NCBI GenBank assembly: GCA_006386115.1
Contig: VFIW01000034.1
Location: 62,001 to 126,000, forward strand
Source of the DNA: Globisporangium splendens
Lineage: Eukaryota > Oomycota > Peronosporomycetes > Pythiales > Pythiaceae
Reading direction: 5' to 3'
DNA length: 64,000 nucleotides
The notes under the pieces were generated by a model that worked only from the letters and a program-made list of their open reading frames with translations, ran no database searches and was not told the origin of the DNA. How positions within the stretch are numbered: the first letter of the stretch is position 1; every line of letters begins with the position of its first letter. A program made the position numbers and the translations under genes. Below are positions 40,328 to 51,139 of this stretch, piece after piece.

Positions 40328-41396
40328 ATGGTGAAGCACAACAACGTTATCCCAAATGGTCACTTCCACAAGGACTGGCAGCGTCGCATCAAGACTTGGT
40401 TCGACCAGGTAAGCTCTTTTACCACTTGAAAAGCAAGGGACACGGAGAGAGAGAGAGAGTCGTGAGGCGTGAAAGCATACGCGATTACCAGTGAAAGAGA
40501 ATCACAGCGCGATGAGCACCAACGAAACAGATATTGTGCAGCAGCTATCAGCATGACGTAACGGAGTCGACAACACAGCAAAACACGCACAGCCAGTCAG
40601 CAGTAGCAGCATTCATTCCAGCACAATATCTGGTGAGGAGCTGCAGCACAAAGAACCCAACATCACACCTGCATTCGTCTACGGTCAAACCAAATTAGCA
40701 GGGCATGTAGATACAGCAACGTACAGCGCTCACCAGAACAACGGCGCCTGCATGGCACACTACTCGCGACTCTCATTTCCTCTCTACTCTGTCCAAGTTG
40801 TCAGTACCCACAAGGCAAGCATGTGCTCACTCTTGATTTGCTTGTCGTAACAGGCCGCCAAGAAGAAGTCTCGTCGTTTGAGACGCAAGGCTAAGGCCGC
40901 TGCCATCGCCCCTCGCCCAGCTGCCGGTCTCTTGCGCCCAGCCGTGCACTGCCCAACCGTGAAGTACGCTTCCAAGGTCCGTGCCGGCAAGGGCTTCACC
41001 CTTGAGGAATTGAAGGAGGCTGGCATCAACCGCAAGCAGGCTCTTTCGATCGGCGTTGCCGTGGATTTCCGCCGCACCAACAAGTCGGTGGAGTCGCTCC
41101 AGGCCAACGTCCAGCGCCTCAAGGCGTACAAGGCCAAGTTGGTTGTGTTCCCACGCAAGAACATCAACAAGCCAAAGAACGGTGACTCGGCTCCAGAAGA
41201 GACCAAGAACGCCGTGCAGCACACTGGTCCTCTCTTCCCAATCGCCCGCTCGGTCGTCAAGTCGACCACCGCGGTGATCACGGACGAGATGAAGGAGGAG
41301 AGCGTCTTCAAGACGCTCCGTGTCGCGCGTGCGGATGCGCGCATCTTCGGCAAGCAAAAGAAGCGTCTCGCGGACAAGGCTGCTGCCAAGGAATAA
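40328..41396 (+). CDS. RPL13: 60S ribosomal protein eL13
   Basis: Two exons. Exon 1 (40328-40408) codes the conserved start ([20 protein letters not shown]). A 445-bp intron (40409-40853, GTAAGC...ACAG) follows. Exon 2 (40854-41396) starts [11 protein letters not shown] and contains [18 protein letters not shown] and [18 protein letters not shown]. The protein is 207 residues, the usual eL13 length, and basic as expected for an rRNA-binding subunit protein of the large ribosome. The intron is several times longer than the others in the window, and an intron near the start codon is common in ribosomal protein genes. The next gene starts 255 bp downstream. Confidence 0.95.
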
Positions 41397-41651
41397 GCGG
41401 ATCAATTTGACTAGGAACGAAGACTGACAGCCTTGTGGGAACTATTGGAACAATATAACACACACAATGGACTGTTGGGGTGCACCACCACTTGCCAAAT
41501 ACAAAAGAAAGTTACCATTCTGTCCTCCAATTCCTTTATGACCCCCCCCTCTTAGATACCATGCGCAATGGCTTTGTTCTCAGGACACCACTTGAGTTCT
41601 CACCGCTGCAGAGTGGCCATAAAGTAAGAGAGACAAGGGAGAGGTGGTTGT

Positions 41652-42248
41652 ATGGCATCCAGCGACAGTTCTCGCCCAAGTAAACAGCGCAGACGACGCA
41701 GTCGAAGTCGTAGCCCAAGAGAGCGACGGCTACGATCGCGTTCGCGTAGCCGCAGTGACTCTCGAGACAGAGCGCGACGACGTGACAAACGCACTTGGCG
41801 CAGCGACAAGAAACGTCAACGAGGACGAGATTCGTCATCCTCATCGTCTTCTGCTTCCTCTTCATCCAGCGATGATGACGAGGTGTACACCCGCCGCAAG
41901 AAGAAGAAGAAAGCCTCTAAACAGAAGAAGCATGGCAAGCGCGACCGCGACTCGAAGCTGCTGCAGGCGATCCGCCAGACACCGTCCGAGCCTTCATCAA
42001 GTTTGAACCCAAGGCGTTCAACAGGAAAAGATGGAAAAACGCTCCCAATACCCACCGCAGCAGGAGCGCCAGTGTCGTTCTTGAGCTTCATGAAGCCGCT
42101 GTCCACGGGGTACGACGGCGACCGCGCCAACAACAGCAACCAGTTCTATCGCGGGTGGACAGGGCACAACGCTCTGGCAAAGGACGAGCCACGGAAGAAA
42201 GCGCTCACGCGCCTGGAGATCCTGGCAAAGGAGCAAGATAGCGACTGA
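41652..42248 (+). CDS. Arg/Ser-rich nuclear protein
   Basis: A 198-residue ORF with ATG start (MASSDSSRPSKQRRRR). The first 60 residues are RS dipeptides and basic runs typical of splicing-related proteins. A poly-Ser/Asp-acidic patch (SSSSSDDDEVY) and a Lys-rich segment (RRKKKKKASKQKKHG) come next. The C-terminal 80 residues are better ordered, with APVSFLSFMKPLSTGY and QFYRGWTGHNALAKDEPRKK. There is no RRM. It probably acts in pre-mRNA processing as an RS-domain accessory factor, by composition only; I do not recognise the family. Confidence 0.65.
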   Translation: MASSDSSRPSKQRRRRSRSRSPRERRLRSRSRSRSDSRDRARRRDKRTWRSDKKRQRGRDSSSSSSSASSSSSDDDEVYTRRKKKKKASKQKKHGKRDRDSKLLQAIRQTPSEPSSSLNPRRSTGKDGKTLPIPTAAGAPVSFLSFMKPLSTGYDGDRANNSNQFYRGWTGHNALAKDEPRKKALTRLEILAKEQDSD

Positions 42249-42314
42249 AGGGAAGAAAGGGACATCTCGTTCGTCCTTTATTTGGCTACTACACTCATTT
42301 CTTAACATTGACGC

Positions 42315-43886
42315 TTACACTTTCACGGTGTGCTTGCGTATTTCATCATTGTAATTGCCAGCATCCTCGACGTTGTGTTGTCGTTCGATGTCTGAAAGCA
42401 GTGGATCGCGCTCAGTGGTGCCGCCAACAGCGACACCACTCAAGTCGCGGAGCTGGTCGGTGCCGGCGTCGCTGTTAACTTTTTCAGGGAGCACACAGAG
42501 AAACACGAGCACGAGCAGCTGGCCGACGGACGAGATCGCGACGAGCACCCAGAGGTGGCGCCAGTCCACGAGCTGCGTCACGGGGTCGGAGACGATGCCG
42601 AGCCCAGAGACCACCCAGGATGTCACGACACCCGACACGACGCCGCCAAAGTCCATGAACGACAGGTACAGCGCATACGTCAGTCCATGAACCTCCTTGT
42701 TCGTGGGGCAGTAGAACGTGGCCACGACGAGCAATTGCAGGAGCGCGAATTCCGACGTAAACGCCGTCACAAACGATTCCGCGGCGCTAAATGTGCAAAT
42801 GGACACGGGCAAGTGGTTGACGGCCACAGGCGGCGCGAGCATCAGTCGCGGCAGTCCGGCGATCACAGAGCACACTGTGGACGCGACAAACACGTGGCGC
42901 ACATTCCGACCTGAGCACCACTTGGCGTACATGATGCACGACAGGAACCGCCCGACCATGCCCGCGAGCGACATGTACTGCAGACACTCGGGATGGTCCT
43001 CTAGCAGCGAGAACGTGTACTGGTACCACACGGTGCCGTCCCCGGGAAGCGCGCTGCAGAGGAAGAAAAATGCCATCGTTGGTAGCACGGGTAGCAGGAT
43101 GTCGTATTTGCGCACGATGTCAGCGATGAACGCAGCCCAAGACTCGCGCAGGCTCGCAAAGAAAGATTCACGACCAGGGATGCGACCTGGTGCTGCTGAT
43201 GACGAAGATGACGATGAAGCGACATCCCCACCACCACTACGAGACACAGTAGAAGGCGTCGATGCTCCATAACGAGTCTCGTGGAGACCAAAGACGCACA
43301 CGAGCGCGGCAACGAGCGGCAGGACGCTCGTCCAGCAGATTACGGCGGTTGCCGAGATGCTCTTGCTCTTGTACACTGGGATCCCAAGCAACAGTGCGGC
43401 GATGGACGCGGCATTTTTCGTTCCGTTCGCGAGCGACTGCACCTTGGCACTCGTTTCGCTCGTGGCGTCTTCGGACGCGACGTCGACGAGGAAGATGCCG
43501 AGCATGATCTGCGCGAACGCCTCGAAGACCGAGTCGAGGATCTTGACCACGAAGGCGCCTGAGACCGACGTCACGAACGCGCCCGTGCAAAAGAGCGACA
43601 GCGCAGCACCGACCTCGCAGAGCACGATGTACGACTTGCGGTGGTACCCGGCGATAGGAAAGTTGTCCGAGACGAGCCCGTAGAGCGGCTTGAGGTTCCA
43701 GGGGAAGAACGCGACCGAGTAGTAGATCGTCGTGGTCGCCGGCGGCATGTGGATGATCTGGAAGAGCCACTCACCGTACGCCGTCATGGGGAACGTCAGG
43801 AAGAACGCGTGCAGGAAGTAGAGCGCCAGCAGCCCCATGGGCACGCCTGCCAGCCAGCGCCGCGCGCCGCCGTCTTCATGGTCCAT
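42315..43886 (-). CDS. BT1/folate-biopterin-type MFS transporter
   Basis: A polytopic membrane protein of about 523 residues from ATG 43886 (MDHEDGGARRWL); an upstream in-frame extension to 44027 is less likely. About 12 hydrophobic segments can be seen. The family signature near the N-terminus is IYYSVAFFPWNLKPLYGLVSDNFP, quoted here in parts: FFPWNLKPLYG and LVSDNFPIAGYHRKSY. This is typical of the BT1 (biopterin transporter) branch of the major facilitator superfamily, common in oomycetes, plants and kinetoplastids. A Ser-rich cytosolic loop (SSSSSSAAPG) lies mid-protein and the tail is charged. The substrate (folates, pterins or other) cannot be read from sequence. Confidence 0.85.
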   Translation of the reverse strand: MDHEDGGARRWLAGVPMGLLALYFLHAFFLTFPMTAYGEWLFQIIHMPPATTTIYYSVAFFPWNLKPLYGLVSDNFPIAGYHRKSYIVLCEVGAALSLFCTGAFVTSVSGAFVVKILDSVFEAFAQIMLGIFLVDVASEDATSETSAKVQSLANGTKNAASIAALLLGIPVYKSKSISATAVICWTSVLPLVAALVCVFGLHETRYGASTPSTVSRSGGGDVASSSSSSSAAPGRIPGRESFFASLRESWAAFIADIVRKYDILLPVLPTMAFFFLCSALPGDGTVWYQYTFSLLEDHPECLQYMSLAGMVGRFLSCIMYAKWCSGRNVRHVFVASTVCSVIAGLPRLMLAPPVAVNHLPVSICTFSAAESFVTAFTSEFALLQLLVVATFYCPTNKEVHGLTYALYLSFMDFGGVVSGVVTSWVVSGLGIVSDPVTQLVDWRHLWVLVAISSVGQLLVLVFLCVLPEKVNSDAGTDQLRDLSGVAVGGTTERDPLLSDIERQHNVEDAGNYNDEIRKHTVKV

Positions 43887-44235
43887 GCTGCTTGCGTCTA
43901 GGGTCTCTGTGGCTCTGTATAGGCATTCTGAACCCAAGTGGTGAGAGTGATTATTGTGTCTTGTACAGTAGCTGATAGTTGTGAGAAAGACACAATAATA
44001 TTGAGTGACATTGTGAAAGTGTTGCAAACAGTACTTGATTTTCTAGTGGCGATTCATTGGTTCGCAGCCGCAGCGTCTTTTAATTGGCTGAAAATGCGAA
44101 AAGACATTCATTCGCTCACCATGAACGACAGATAACAGGTGACACCATCGAATATTGGACACCATCGTTGCTGCGTGAACCTCTTCAGTGCTCTCTCTAT
44201 TGCTCTCTATTGGTGGCGCTGGCGTATACGCAACG

Positions 44236-45576
44236 ATGGCGAACAACAAGAACTTTAACGTGGACGACGCCGAAGACTTTGATGACGGCACGAAGGCCGT
44301 GACGTACGACGCGGAGCTGCCGTCGTCCGACTCGGAGAACGAGAACGCGCGGTTCACGTCGTCGCGCAAGCGACGCATCCAGTCCAAGAAGCTCAAGCAG
44401 CGCGAGCAGGCGTCGTCGCTGCGCGTGAAGAACTGGGAGGTCGATGACCTGAACAGCAAGGAGTACGCTGGCAAGGTCGTGCAGCGCAAGCAGATCAGCG
44501 GAGAGCAAGGCGACGAAGAGGATGACGAAGCGATGGCGTCGCCTGATGAAGCCGAGATGGAGGAATGGTCCGAAGCCGAACCGTTTGGAGAATCGGATTC
44601 CGAAGACGACGACGAGCAGAGTAATGGCAATGATGACGATGATGAAGAGAGCGACGATGATGGCGACAAAGACGCCGAGAAGCTCATCCGCGGCTTTGAA
44701 AAAGAGGACTCGGCGCAGTTGATGAGCTCCAAGGACAGCGAGAAGGTCGTGGAGAAGGCGGTCCATGTGCGCCACCAGAAGGTCCTCTGGGAGCGCTGCT
44801 TGGAAGTGCAAATCTACACGAAACGATTACTCTCGACGACCAAGACGGTTGCGTCTTCTTCGGAGCAAGATGCGGACGAAGATCCAGCAAAGAAAGCGCT
44901 CGTCATCGACCAGTTGTACTCGTGCATTGACGCGATGTCGAGTCTTCAAGATAAATTATGCAACATCCCTGAATTGTCGCCGCCTGTGGATGCGGCTTCC
45001 AAGAAGCGCAAACGCACTGTCGCGGACCTCTGGAGCCATGTTCAAGAGAGTAACCAAGCGACCTTGCCTCAGTACAATGACATCCTCAACACATACACGC
45101 GCAAGACGAACCTGGCTGGCGCTGGAAGCCAAGCCAAGAAGTTCAAGGCTGTGAACCAAGACATCTTGTCGCAGGTCGAGTCGGTGCTCGCGGACGTGCA
45201 GCGTGTCAAGCGGAAAGCGCATGCGCCTTTGGAGGTGGACGCCGAGAATGGAGGCACCACGACTGCTGAAGAAGACGATTCGGGCGAGTCCGATCGCTTG
45301 GATGAGCTCATGTACGACGACTCGGATTTCTACCAGCAGCTCCTGAAGGAGTTCCTGGAGAGCGGCGGCGGCAGTGGCCAAGACGCGCTCTTGCAGCGCA
45401 CACACCGCAAGAAGAAGAAAACCGTCAACCGCAAGGCGAGTAAGGGACGCCAGCTTCGATACACTGTGCACCCAAAGCTCGAGAACTTCATGTTTCCAGA
45501 CCCGTACCCGAAGCCCGAGATGGATGTCGACGAGCTATTCCGCTCCGTGTTTGGCCAAGTCTCTTCGACAGCGTAG
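44236..45576 (+). CDS. AATF/Bfr2-like ribosome-biogenesis protein
   Basis: A 446-residue intronless ORF from ATG 44236 (MANNKNFNVDDAEDF). The N-terminal third is acidic (runs of Asp/Glu at about 95-160). The AATF/Che-1 leucine-zipper region begins at RHQKVLWERCLEVQIYTKRL and continues through SKKRKRTVADLWSHVQ. The C-terminus is the TRAUB domain: YDDSDFYQQLLKEFLES, KKKTVNRKASKGRQLRY, and PKLENFMFPDPYPKPE. Bfr2/AATF is a nucleolar factor of the small-subunit processome needed for early 18S rRNA maturation. It lies divergent from the BT1 transporter and convergent with the MYND-finger gene. Confidence 0.9.
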   Translation: MANNKNFNVDDAEDFDDGTKAVTYDAELPSSDSENENARFTSSRKRRIQSKKLKQREQASSLRVKNWEVDDLNSKEYAGKVVQRKQISGEQGDEEDDEAMASPDEAEMEEWSEAEPFGESDSEDDDEQSNGNDDDDEESDDDGDKDAEKLIRGFEKEDSAQLMSSKDSEKVVEKAVHVRHQKVLWERCLEVQIYTKRLLSTTKTVASSSEQDADEDPAKKALVIDQLYSCIDAMSSLQDKLCNIPELSPPVDAASKKRKRTVADLWSHVQESNQATLPQYNDILNTYTRKTNLAGAGSQAKKFKAVNQDILSQVESVLADVQRVKRKAHAPLEVDAENGGTTTAEEDDSGESDRLDELMYDDSDFYQQLLKEFLESGGGSGQDALLQRTHRKKKKTVNRKASKGRQLRYTVHPKLENFMFPDPYPKPEMDVDELFRSVFGQVSSTA

Positions 45577-45843
45577 AAGGATAGCGCAAGGGGATGACGG
45601 ATGCACTGGCGCGAAAGCCTATAGACAACGAGGACATATTTTAGATAAGTATATCAAATGGCAAATGCGAGTTTGCTGGTTCATAAACAACAGCACTGAT
45701 TGCATCCTCGCGCCTATGATCTTTGGGAACTCGGTCTTCACATTTGATTTCAACAAAACGCGATGTGTTGTTCAGGATCGATCATTTTGTTCACCGCGTG
45801 TGGCACTATGAATATATTCGTTGGCTAGAGCAACGGTGTCTTC

Positions 45844-48800
45844 CTACAAAACGTCGTCCTCTTCTTCTTCCTCCTGTTGACCTGTAACGTAGATCTCCTT
45901 TAATTCATTGACCTTAGTCTCCACGGCCGAGAGGCGATCGTTATTGACTCCATGCGCGCCTAGTTTCTTCACAATACCAACGAGTTGGATGGCTTTCTCA
46001 GCCACATGGATCGTCGTGTGCGCACGAAATTTCTTTGCACGGGTCGCGGTTTCCAGCAAGCGAAACTCTTCCTCAGCCAGCTCCATCGCGGCATCCGCTA
46101 GCACCGTCGAAGAGTCAATGAGCTCAGTGCCTCGTTCGTCGAAGCGTTCCGGGATGCCGTTCTCTCGTAGCCGCCGGAGCTCGGCCCCATACAAAGTGTT
46201 TTTAAATATCTTGTGCTTCAGCTTCACAGTATCCTTCAAAAGCTGCGTAAACTTGTCGATCAACTCGGGTTTGTTCTTCATCCCAGCGCGAAGGGTCGCA
46301 GGTGCATTTATGATCTGTGCGCGCTTCGCAATCAATTGACCGGCATCGCGATCTAGAAATGAGAGCGACCACAAGCGGTTGTACGCCTTGCCTGCATCGA
46401 GACGCTCCTGCTCGGAAAAGTACCAATCCCGAGTGTCTTTGTTCTTGATTAGCAGTCTATGCAAAAAATAGCGAACAATTTCATCAGCTCCAGATGCAAC
46501 GAACATCACGGAGACAACAATGAACTTTCTAAAGCAAATAACATGTGCCCGTACCTTGCAGACCACGTCTGAACAGCATCCACACCTAAGGAGAGGCCCA
46601 GTGCTTCCAGTTTCGGACACATCTCGCTATAAAACTTGATTGCTTCTTCATCAGATGCCAGTTTCTTCGCCAAGAGCTCAGCAATCATGCGATTGACTTT
46701 GTCGCGGTTGTCGACGAGCTTCTTGTTGCTTTCTTTACGAGCCTTTTTCTCGAGCTGCTCGATCATGCTCATGCCGCCAAGACCCTTTGTCGTTTGTTGC
46801 TCGTCGCCGAAAATGTCATCAATCGCACTCTCGGCGTCGGCGAGCTCACGTGCCATCTGATCTTCCACCGAGCGATGAGGAACTGCAAATCCCTCGCCAC
46901 TTCCACTGGGACTTCGCCCGGACAAATGCATGCCGCCGCCACTGGACACTGCAAGCAACAAATGAAAGGGAAATGAGTGGGCAAATCGATATGCATGTAA
47001 TGATGACAACGCTTTTTTTTTTGAACGCACCGTTTTGGATGATCTGCTGGTGTTGCATAAGGATACTGAACAATTGCTCCATTGAAACAGGTCCTGATGT
47101 TCCATTGACTGCGCCGACAGTTGCTGGTGGCGGCTACATCAACATTAACCAGTGAGCAAAACGAAGCATCTATGCAGCTAGAGCAGTCACACGTACCCCT
47201 GGATCGTTCGGAGACACGTCGTCTGGTCTGTTCAGAACCGTCGCATCCATTTGCTCTGCTGACATTTTCAGCTGGGCTTGCTCCAGTGGCATGCCCATTT
47301 GGAGTAGCTTGAAGTATTTTTTAAACGCCGGATCGTCTTTGATGAGAAGCGGTACGTATGGAGGCGAAGGGGCAGTAGCTGGAGGTAACATCCCCGCCGG
47401 GAAAGACGGCATGCTCATTCGCATTGCGTTTGGATCCAAGTAGGGGGACTTGTCAACTGGCAGTGGCGGCTAATGAACGTGCCAAAACGATATCCGCGAT
47501 GCAAGGTTACAGAGTCAGATTCACTGGTGAGTGCTGCGAGCAAGAAAAAAATGAAATCAATCCAACGTACCCCGGGATCATTTGGTGACACTTGGGTCGG
47601 ATGATCCAGTAAGTCCGGGTCCACGCCATCTGCTTCCATTTTCAGCTTAATCTGTTCGATGGGCATGTTCATGCTTTTCAACTTGAAATACTTCTTGAAT
47701 ACAGGATCATTGCCGACTGTGAGCGGAATGTAGGCACCTGGAGCTGGCTATAGACCATAACGCAAGGTAGACGACAAAATAGAAAGAATATCAGCGAAAA
47801 GTGGAATGAAAGGAATACCATCAAGTCATCGTAACGTACTCCTGGATCGTTTGGCGACACCTCATCGGGTGTGTCTAACAGTGATGGATTCACACCATCG
47901 CCTTCCATTTTCGCTTTGATTTGCTCAGTGGGCATGGCCATATCCTTCAACTTGAAATATTTGCGGAACTCGGGGTCGTCTTTGACCAGAAGTGGGCGGT
48001 AGATACTGCGCACGCCACCGACGGCTCCCACCGGCATGTTTTGTGTCTTTTTCTCTAGTTCTTGCAGCTTTTTCTGCAATTCTTTGATGTCCTTGAGCTT
48101 CACTGGCGCTGAGCTGGACGTGGTGCGATCTCGTACGGACGATGGCTGCGAAGTCGCTTTCGATTGAGACTCCATGAGCTGCGCGATCTGCGTCTGCAGC
48201 TGATCAATGATTTTGTTATTCGTGATGGACTCGGCTTTGGACGAGAGCTCCAGCAGCTTCTTAATCTGATTTTCCGTGAGTCCAGGCACTTGCAATCCGC
48301 CGCTGCCTGGCCCGCTTGAGCGGCGCGAGCTCACAGATCCTGACCGGGAGATCGATGCGTGAGCGACGTCCTCACTCTCAGAATCGCTCTCTTCTTCTTC
48401 GGACGAGTCTTCCTCCTCCTCGCTCTGCTCTTTCTGCATTCGAGCTGCCATATACCGTTGAATTAACACATCGAACACATTGAGCATGAAGAAGAAAAGA
48501 GTGTGACGTTGAAAGATCGTTTTACCTGTGATACAAAACGCGCGATGCTGCTGTGCATTGCGACGCAGACAATTCTACACGCACACGGACCAAAAAAGCG
48601 CACAAATACATAGCATCAATTAAGCTCTCATCACAAAAAATACACAGTGCATACGACATAGCGCATGAGCAATACTGCACAATGGCACAACACGTACCTC
48701 GCTGCAGTAGTGCGCCGAGTGGCAGATGGAGCAGACGACCGCCGCGTTCGGCGCGCCGCAGTGCACGCAGTCCTCGTGGATGACGGCTGCGCGCGCCGTC

Positions 48801-48853
48801 ATCGCGCTCGTGAGGCGGCTCATGAGCTCGTCGTCGCTGTCGCTGTCCGCCAT
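45844..48853 (-). CDS. MYND-finger protein with three WASHC3-like repeats
   Basis: An eight-exon model joins in frame to 786 residues: 48853-48698, 48574-48526, 48444-47840, 47747-47571, 47469-47197, 47124-47031, 46948-46555 and 46456-45844. Exons 1-2 form a MYND-type zinc finger (CVHCGAPNAAVVCSICHS, then YCSENCLRRN and QQHRAFC). Exon 3 has an acidic patch (EEEEDSSEEEESDSES), a coiled coil and the first repeat (DPEFRKYFKLKDMAMP). Exons 4 and 5 are mostly one repeat each (DPVFKKYFKLKSMNMP; DPAFKKYFKLLQMGMP). These match the C-terminal motif of WASHC3/CCDC53, a WASH-complex subunit. All three repeat exons end SPNDPG followed by GTACGT. The last 240 residues are helical and unrecognised (TWSARLLIKNKDTRDW), with an acidic tail. 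A role in actin or endosome organisation is possible by homology only. Confidence 0.75.
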
Positions 48854-49495
48854 GCTCTCTCCACAGATGCTCTCCTAATGGGTCGTGTTCCACTTGGATG
48901 AATTCTCGAGTGGAAGTTGAACCAAAATGCAAAAAAAAAGAGAACGCAGAAACGGGTCAAGCTGTTGACACGAAAGAAGGAACCCATTTATCCAAACCCG
49001 GGCCTGAGTTATGCCCACGGGTCAGTAGTTTTACGTTGTTTTTACCAAAACTGCTGGACGGGTTGACCATCATGGGTTAGAGTTGGGTTTGGCTGGAGTC
49101 CGGACCGTGGGTTTGGACGATGGATATTTTTACGCACCAGCGCCAGAAAGAAGTGCGCCATCATTGCCGGAAATTCAGAACCGTTTGAGAAATTGGGTGA
49201 GTTTGCGAAACAAAAGGTCACTAAATCGATCAATTCGACACCAGGTCCCCCATTTGCTTGAGTGTCGTGCGCTTACCAAGGAAATATCACAGCAGAACAC
49301 GCCTTCGTGTTTGATAGAGAAATATTTAGTGGACGTGCAGACTGATTTGTCTTAAATATCTGTGCCAAACGATTCATGACGATGCGCTCGATGAGGGCTA
49401 CCAGAGGTCTCGAAAACGTCATTGCACTGCTGATCATAAATTTCAACGAATGTATATTCATACACACATGCATGTTCATGCAGTACTCAATTCGC
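48854..49495. other. Intergenic, no gene recognised
   Basis: Contains promoter sequence of the MYND gene and the 3' flank of the broken PH-domain gene. Words CAAACCCGGG (about 48994) and GGGTTTGG (about 49084) form a weak inverted pair around a GC-rich stretch. No coding ORF is convincing. Confidence 0.45.
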
Positions 49496-50561
49496 TTACT
49501 CTTTCGAGATGAAACTCGAATCGTGGCTTACGGCCTGAGGAAAAAACTCTTCGGGGCGAATGCGTTCGACAACGGGTTCCGAATTGGATAAGAGCCACTT
49601 GGATGGCGACTTGAGCAGTTCCTTGATCTCGTCACCAAGCGACGATTTCCGCCGTGGACTCGTGGAACCCGTTGAGGCCATTTTCGCCTCGAACACCACG
49701 GCTTGCTGCCTCAATTTGGTTGGCGATGTACTCTCGCTCGTAACTATTTTCCAGCTCGTCTGCTTTTCGTGCGGTGAGAGTGCCTGTATGACGCGTTTCG
49801 ACGGCGACAGAGACTTCCACTCGCCACTTTCGCGTTCCATCGTTTCAGCCGATGCCACCAAGATGTCGGGGACAGAGTTGGGATCTTCGAGGTCTAGGTG
49901 CAACGATGACGGCGCTTCCCGCTGTCCGCGACGAATCTCATCGATCTTTTTCTCGATCATCTCTTGCTGGCTGTCCAGTGTCTCGCCACTCGCACTCACA
50001 GACGCGTAGATACTCTCTTCGTCCAATTCCCTTGCACCACCAATGCCCTCGGTATGGACTTCCATCGCATTCAAAAGTTCCGGCGTTCGGTGAATGCTGA
50101 ATGTGCCCTCCTTGTGCGTCTTTACAAGTTCATTGAGTCGCTCGCGGTGCGGAACCCAGTGTGACGTTACCACATGGCATGCCTCCATGTGCCGTGCATT
50201 CAATCCTTGCGGAACAACACACACTTGCTCAACCGCGTGCAACAGCGCTGGCATTTCTTCACTGTGCAATCTGCGGTTGTTCGTACACCGTTCGGCAAAC
50301 CCACAAGCCTCTCGAGCATCTCTCTCTGGATGCCTTCACAACGAAGCAGAGCGGGTAGTCCTGGTCGTTTGTCTGCGTCACCACCGAGTCCAGACTCAGC
50401 ACCACATGGCGGTGCGCCAATGTGTCGGTGCTACTCAGAAACTACACGAGCTCATTCACGTACAGCTTGAAGTAGCGTCGCCGCCAGTTTTTGATCAGCG
50501 CGTTGTCGCGACTGCGCTTCTTCAGGTAGCCTTCTTTGAGCACGGGGCGAAAGTCGGCCAT
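49496..50561 (-). pseudogene. PH-domain protein gene with in-frame stop and frameshift
   Basis: From ATG 50561 the frame opens a pleckstrin-homology domain (VLKEGYLKKRSRDNALIKNW, RRRYFKLYVNELV), a phosphoinositide-binding fold. After 39 codons a TAG (50444-50442) interrupts it. The same frame continues with HRHVVLSLDSVV and DYPLCFVVKASRE, the expected middle of the domain. At an AGAGAGAGA run near 50325 the coding text moves to another frame, which then stays open to 49496 (LHSEEMPALLHAVEQV). That part continues as a long Ser/Pro-rich tail with SPRRKSSLGDEIKELL. Two independent lesions suggest a pseudogene. A two-base slip in the GA run explains the second. Alternative introns were considered but would be too short. 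Confidence 0.6.
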
Positions 50562-51139
50562 TCTCTGCTTGCTCTTCTAAAAACAAGCCGACGCAGCACT
50601 CTCACGAGAGTCTCGATCGGCACGCTGGCTCCTCTCCCTCACACTCTCTCTCTCTCTCTCTCTCTCACACCCTCCTTTCCTTTCTCTCTTCTCCGCTTGC
50701 ACTCTGTTTCTCTTCGCTCTCCTTCTTCTTGGACGACCTGCTCTGCTGCGCGTTCCCCCCAAAGAGAAGATTGAAGAATGACCGCTCGAGAGCCGTCACA
50801 AGAGCGTGAACAGACGTGCGCGCGCGTCCCTTCCTGCGCTCGTGTAATTACGCGTATTTACCGAACAGAACAAACCGACACACCCTCATGGCGACCTGCG
50901 CCGCGCACTTTCAAAGTGCAGCCACTTTGGCTCGGAAACGTCCACTTGTCGGTTGCGCTCATTTGTCCAATTGCTGCCACGCGACTTGGAGTTCTTCCAC
51001 AAACCGCTCATACACCAAAATCTCCCAGCAGCCCTGCAATGGTGAGGCGTCTACTTGAATTGCACGTCGCGATCACCACTGTGTTCATAGACTGGTCATA
51101 GATGGCGGCATTTCGGAAGACAACTGGTCCAACGTCACA
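50562..51139. other. Spacer with a CT microsatellite
   Basis: A (CT)n run of about 23 bases lies at 50644-50666 in a wider pyrimidine-rich zone, just upstream of the PH-domain start on the minus strand, where it reads (AG)n. No gene is supported up to the stop of the MAP10-like gene. Confidence 0.6.

Noticed and set aside
340..50444. TAG interrupts three coding frames (gypsy RT, CFAP52, PH domain), suggesting UAG might be read as an amino acid
   Set aside because: TAG is also the normal terminal stop in intact genes here (for example the quinone oxidoreductase, AATF and leucyl aminopeptidase genes), and the MAP10-like gene is broken by TGA. A changed genetic code is not needed.
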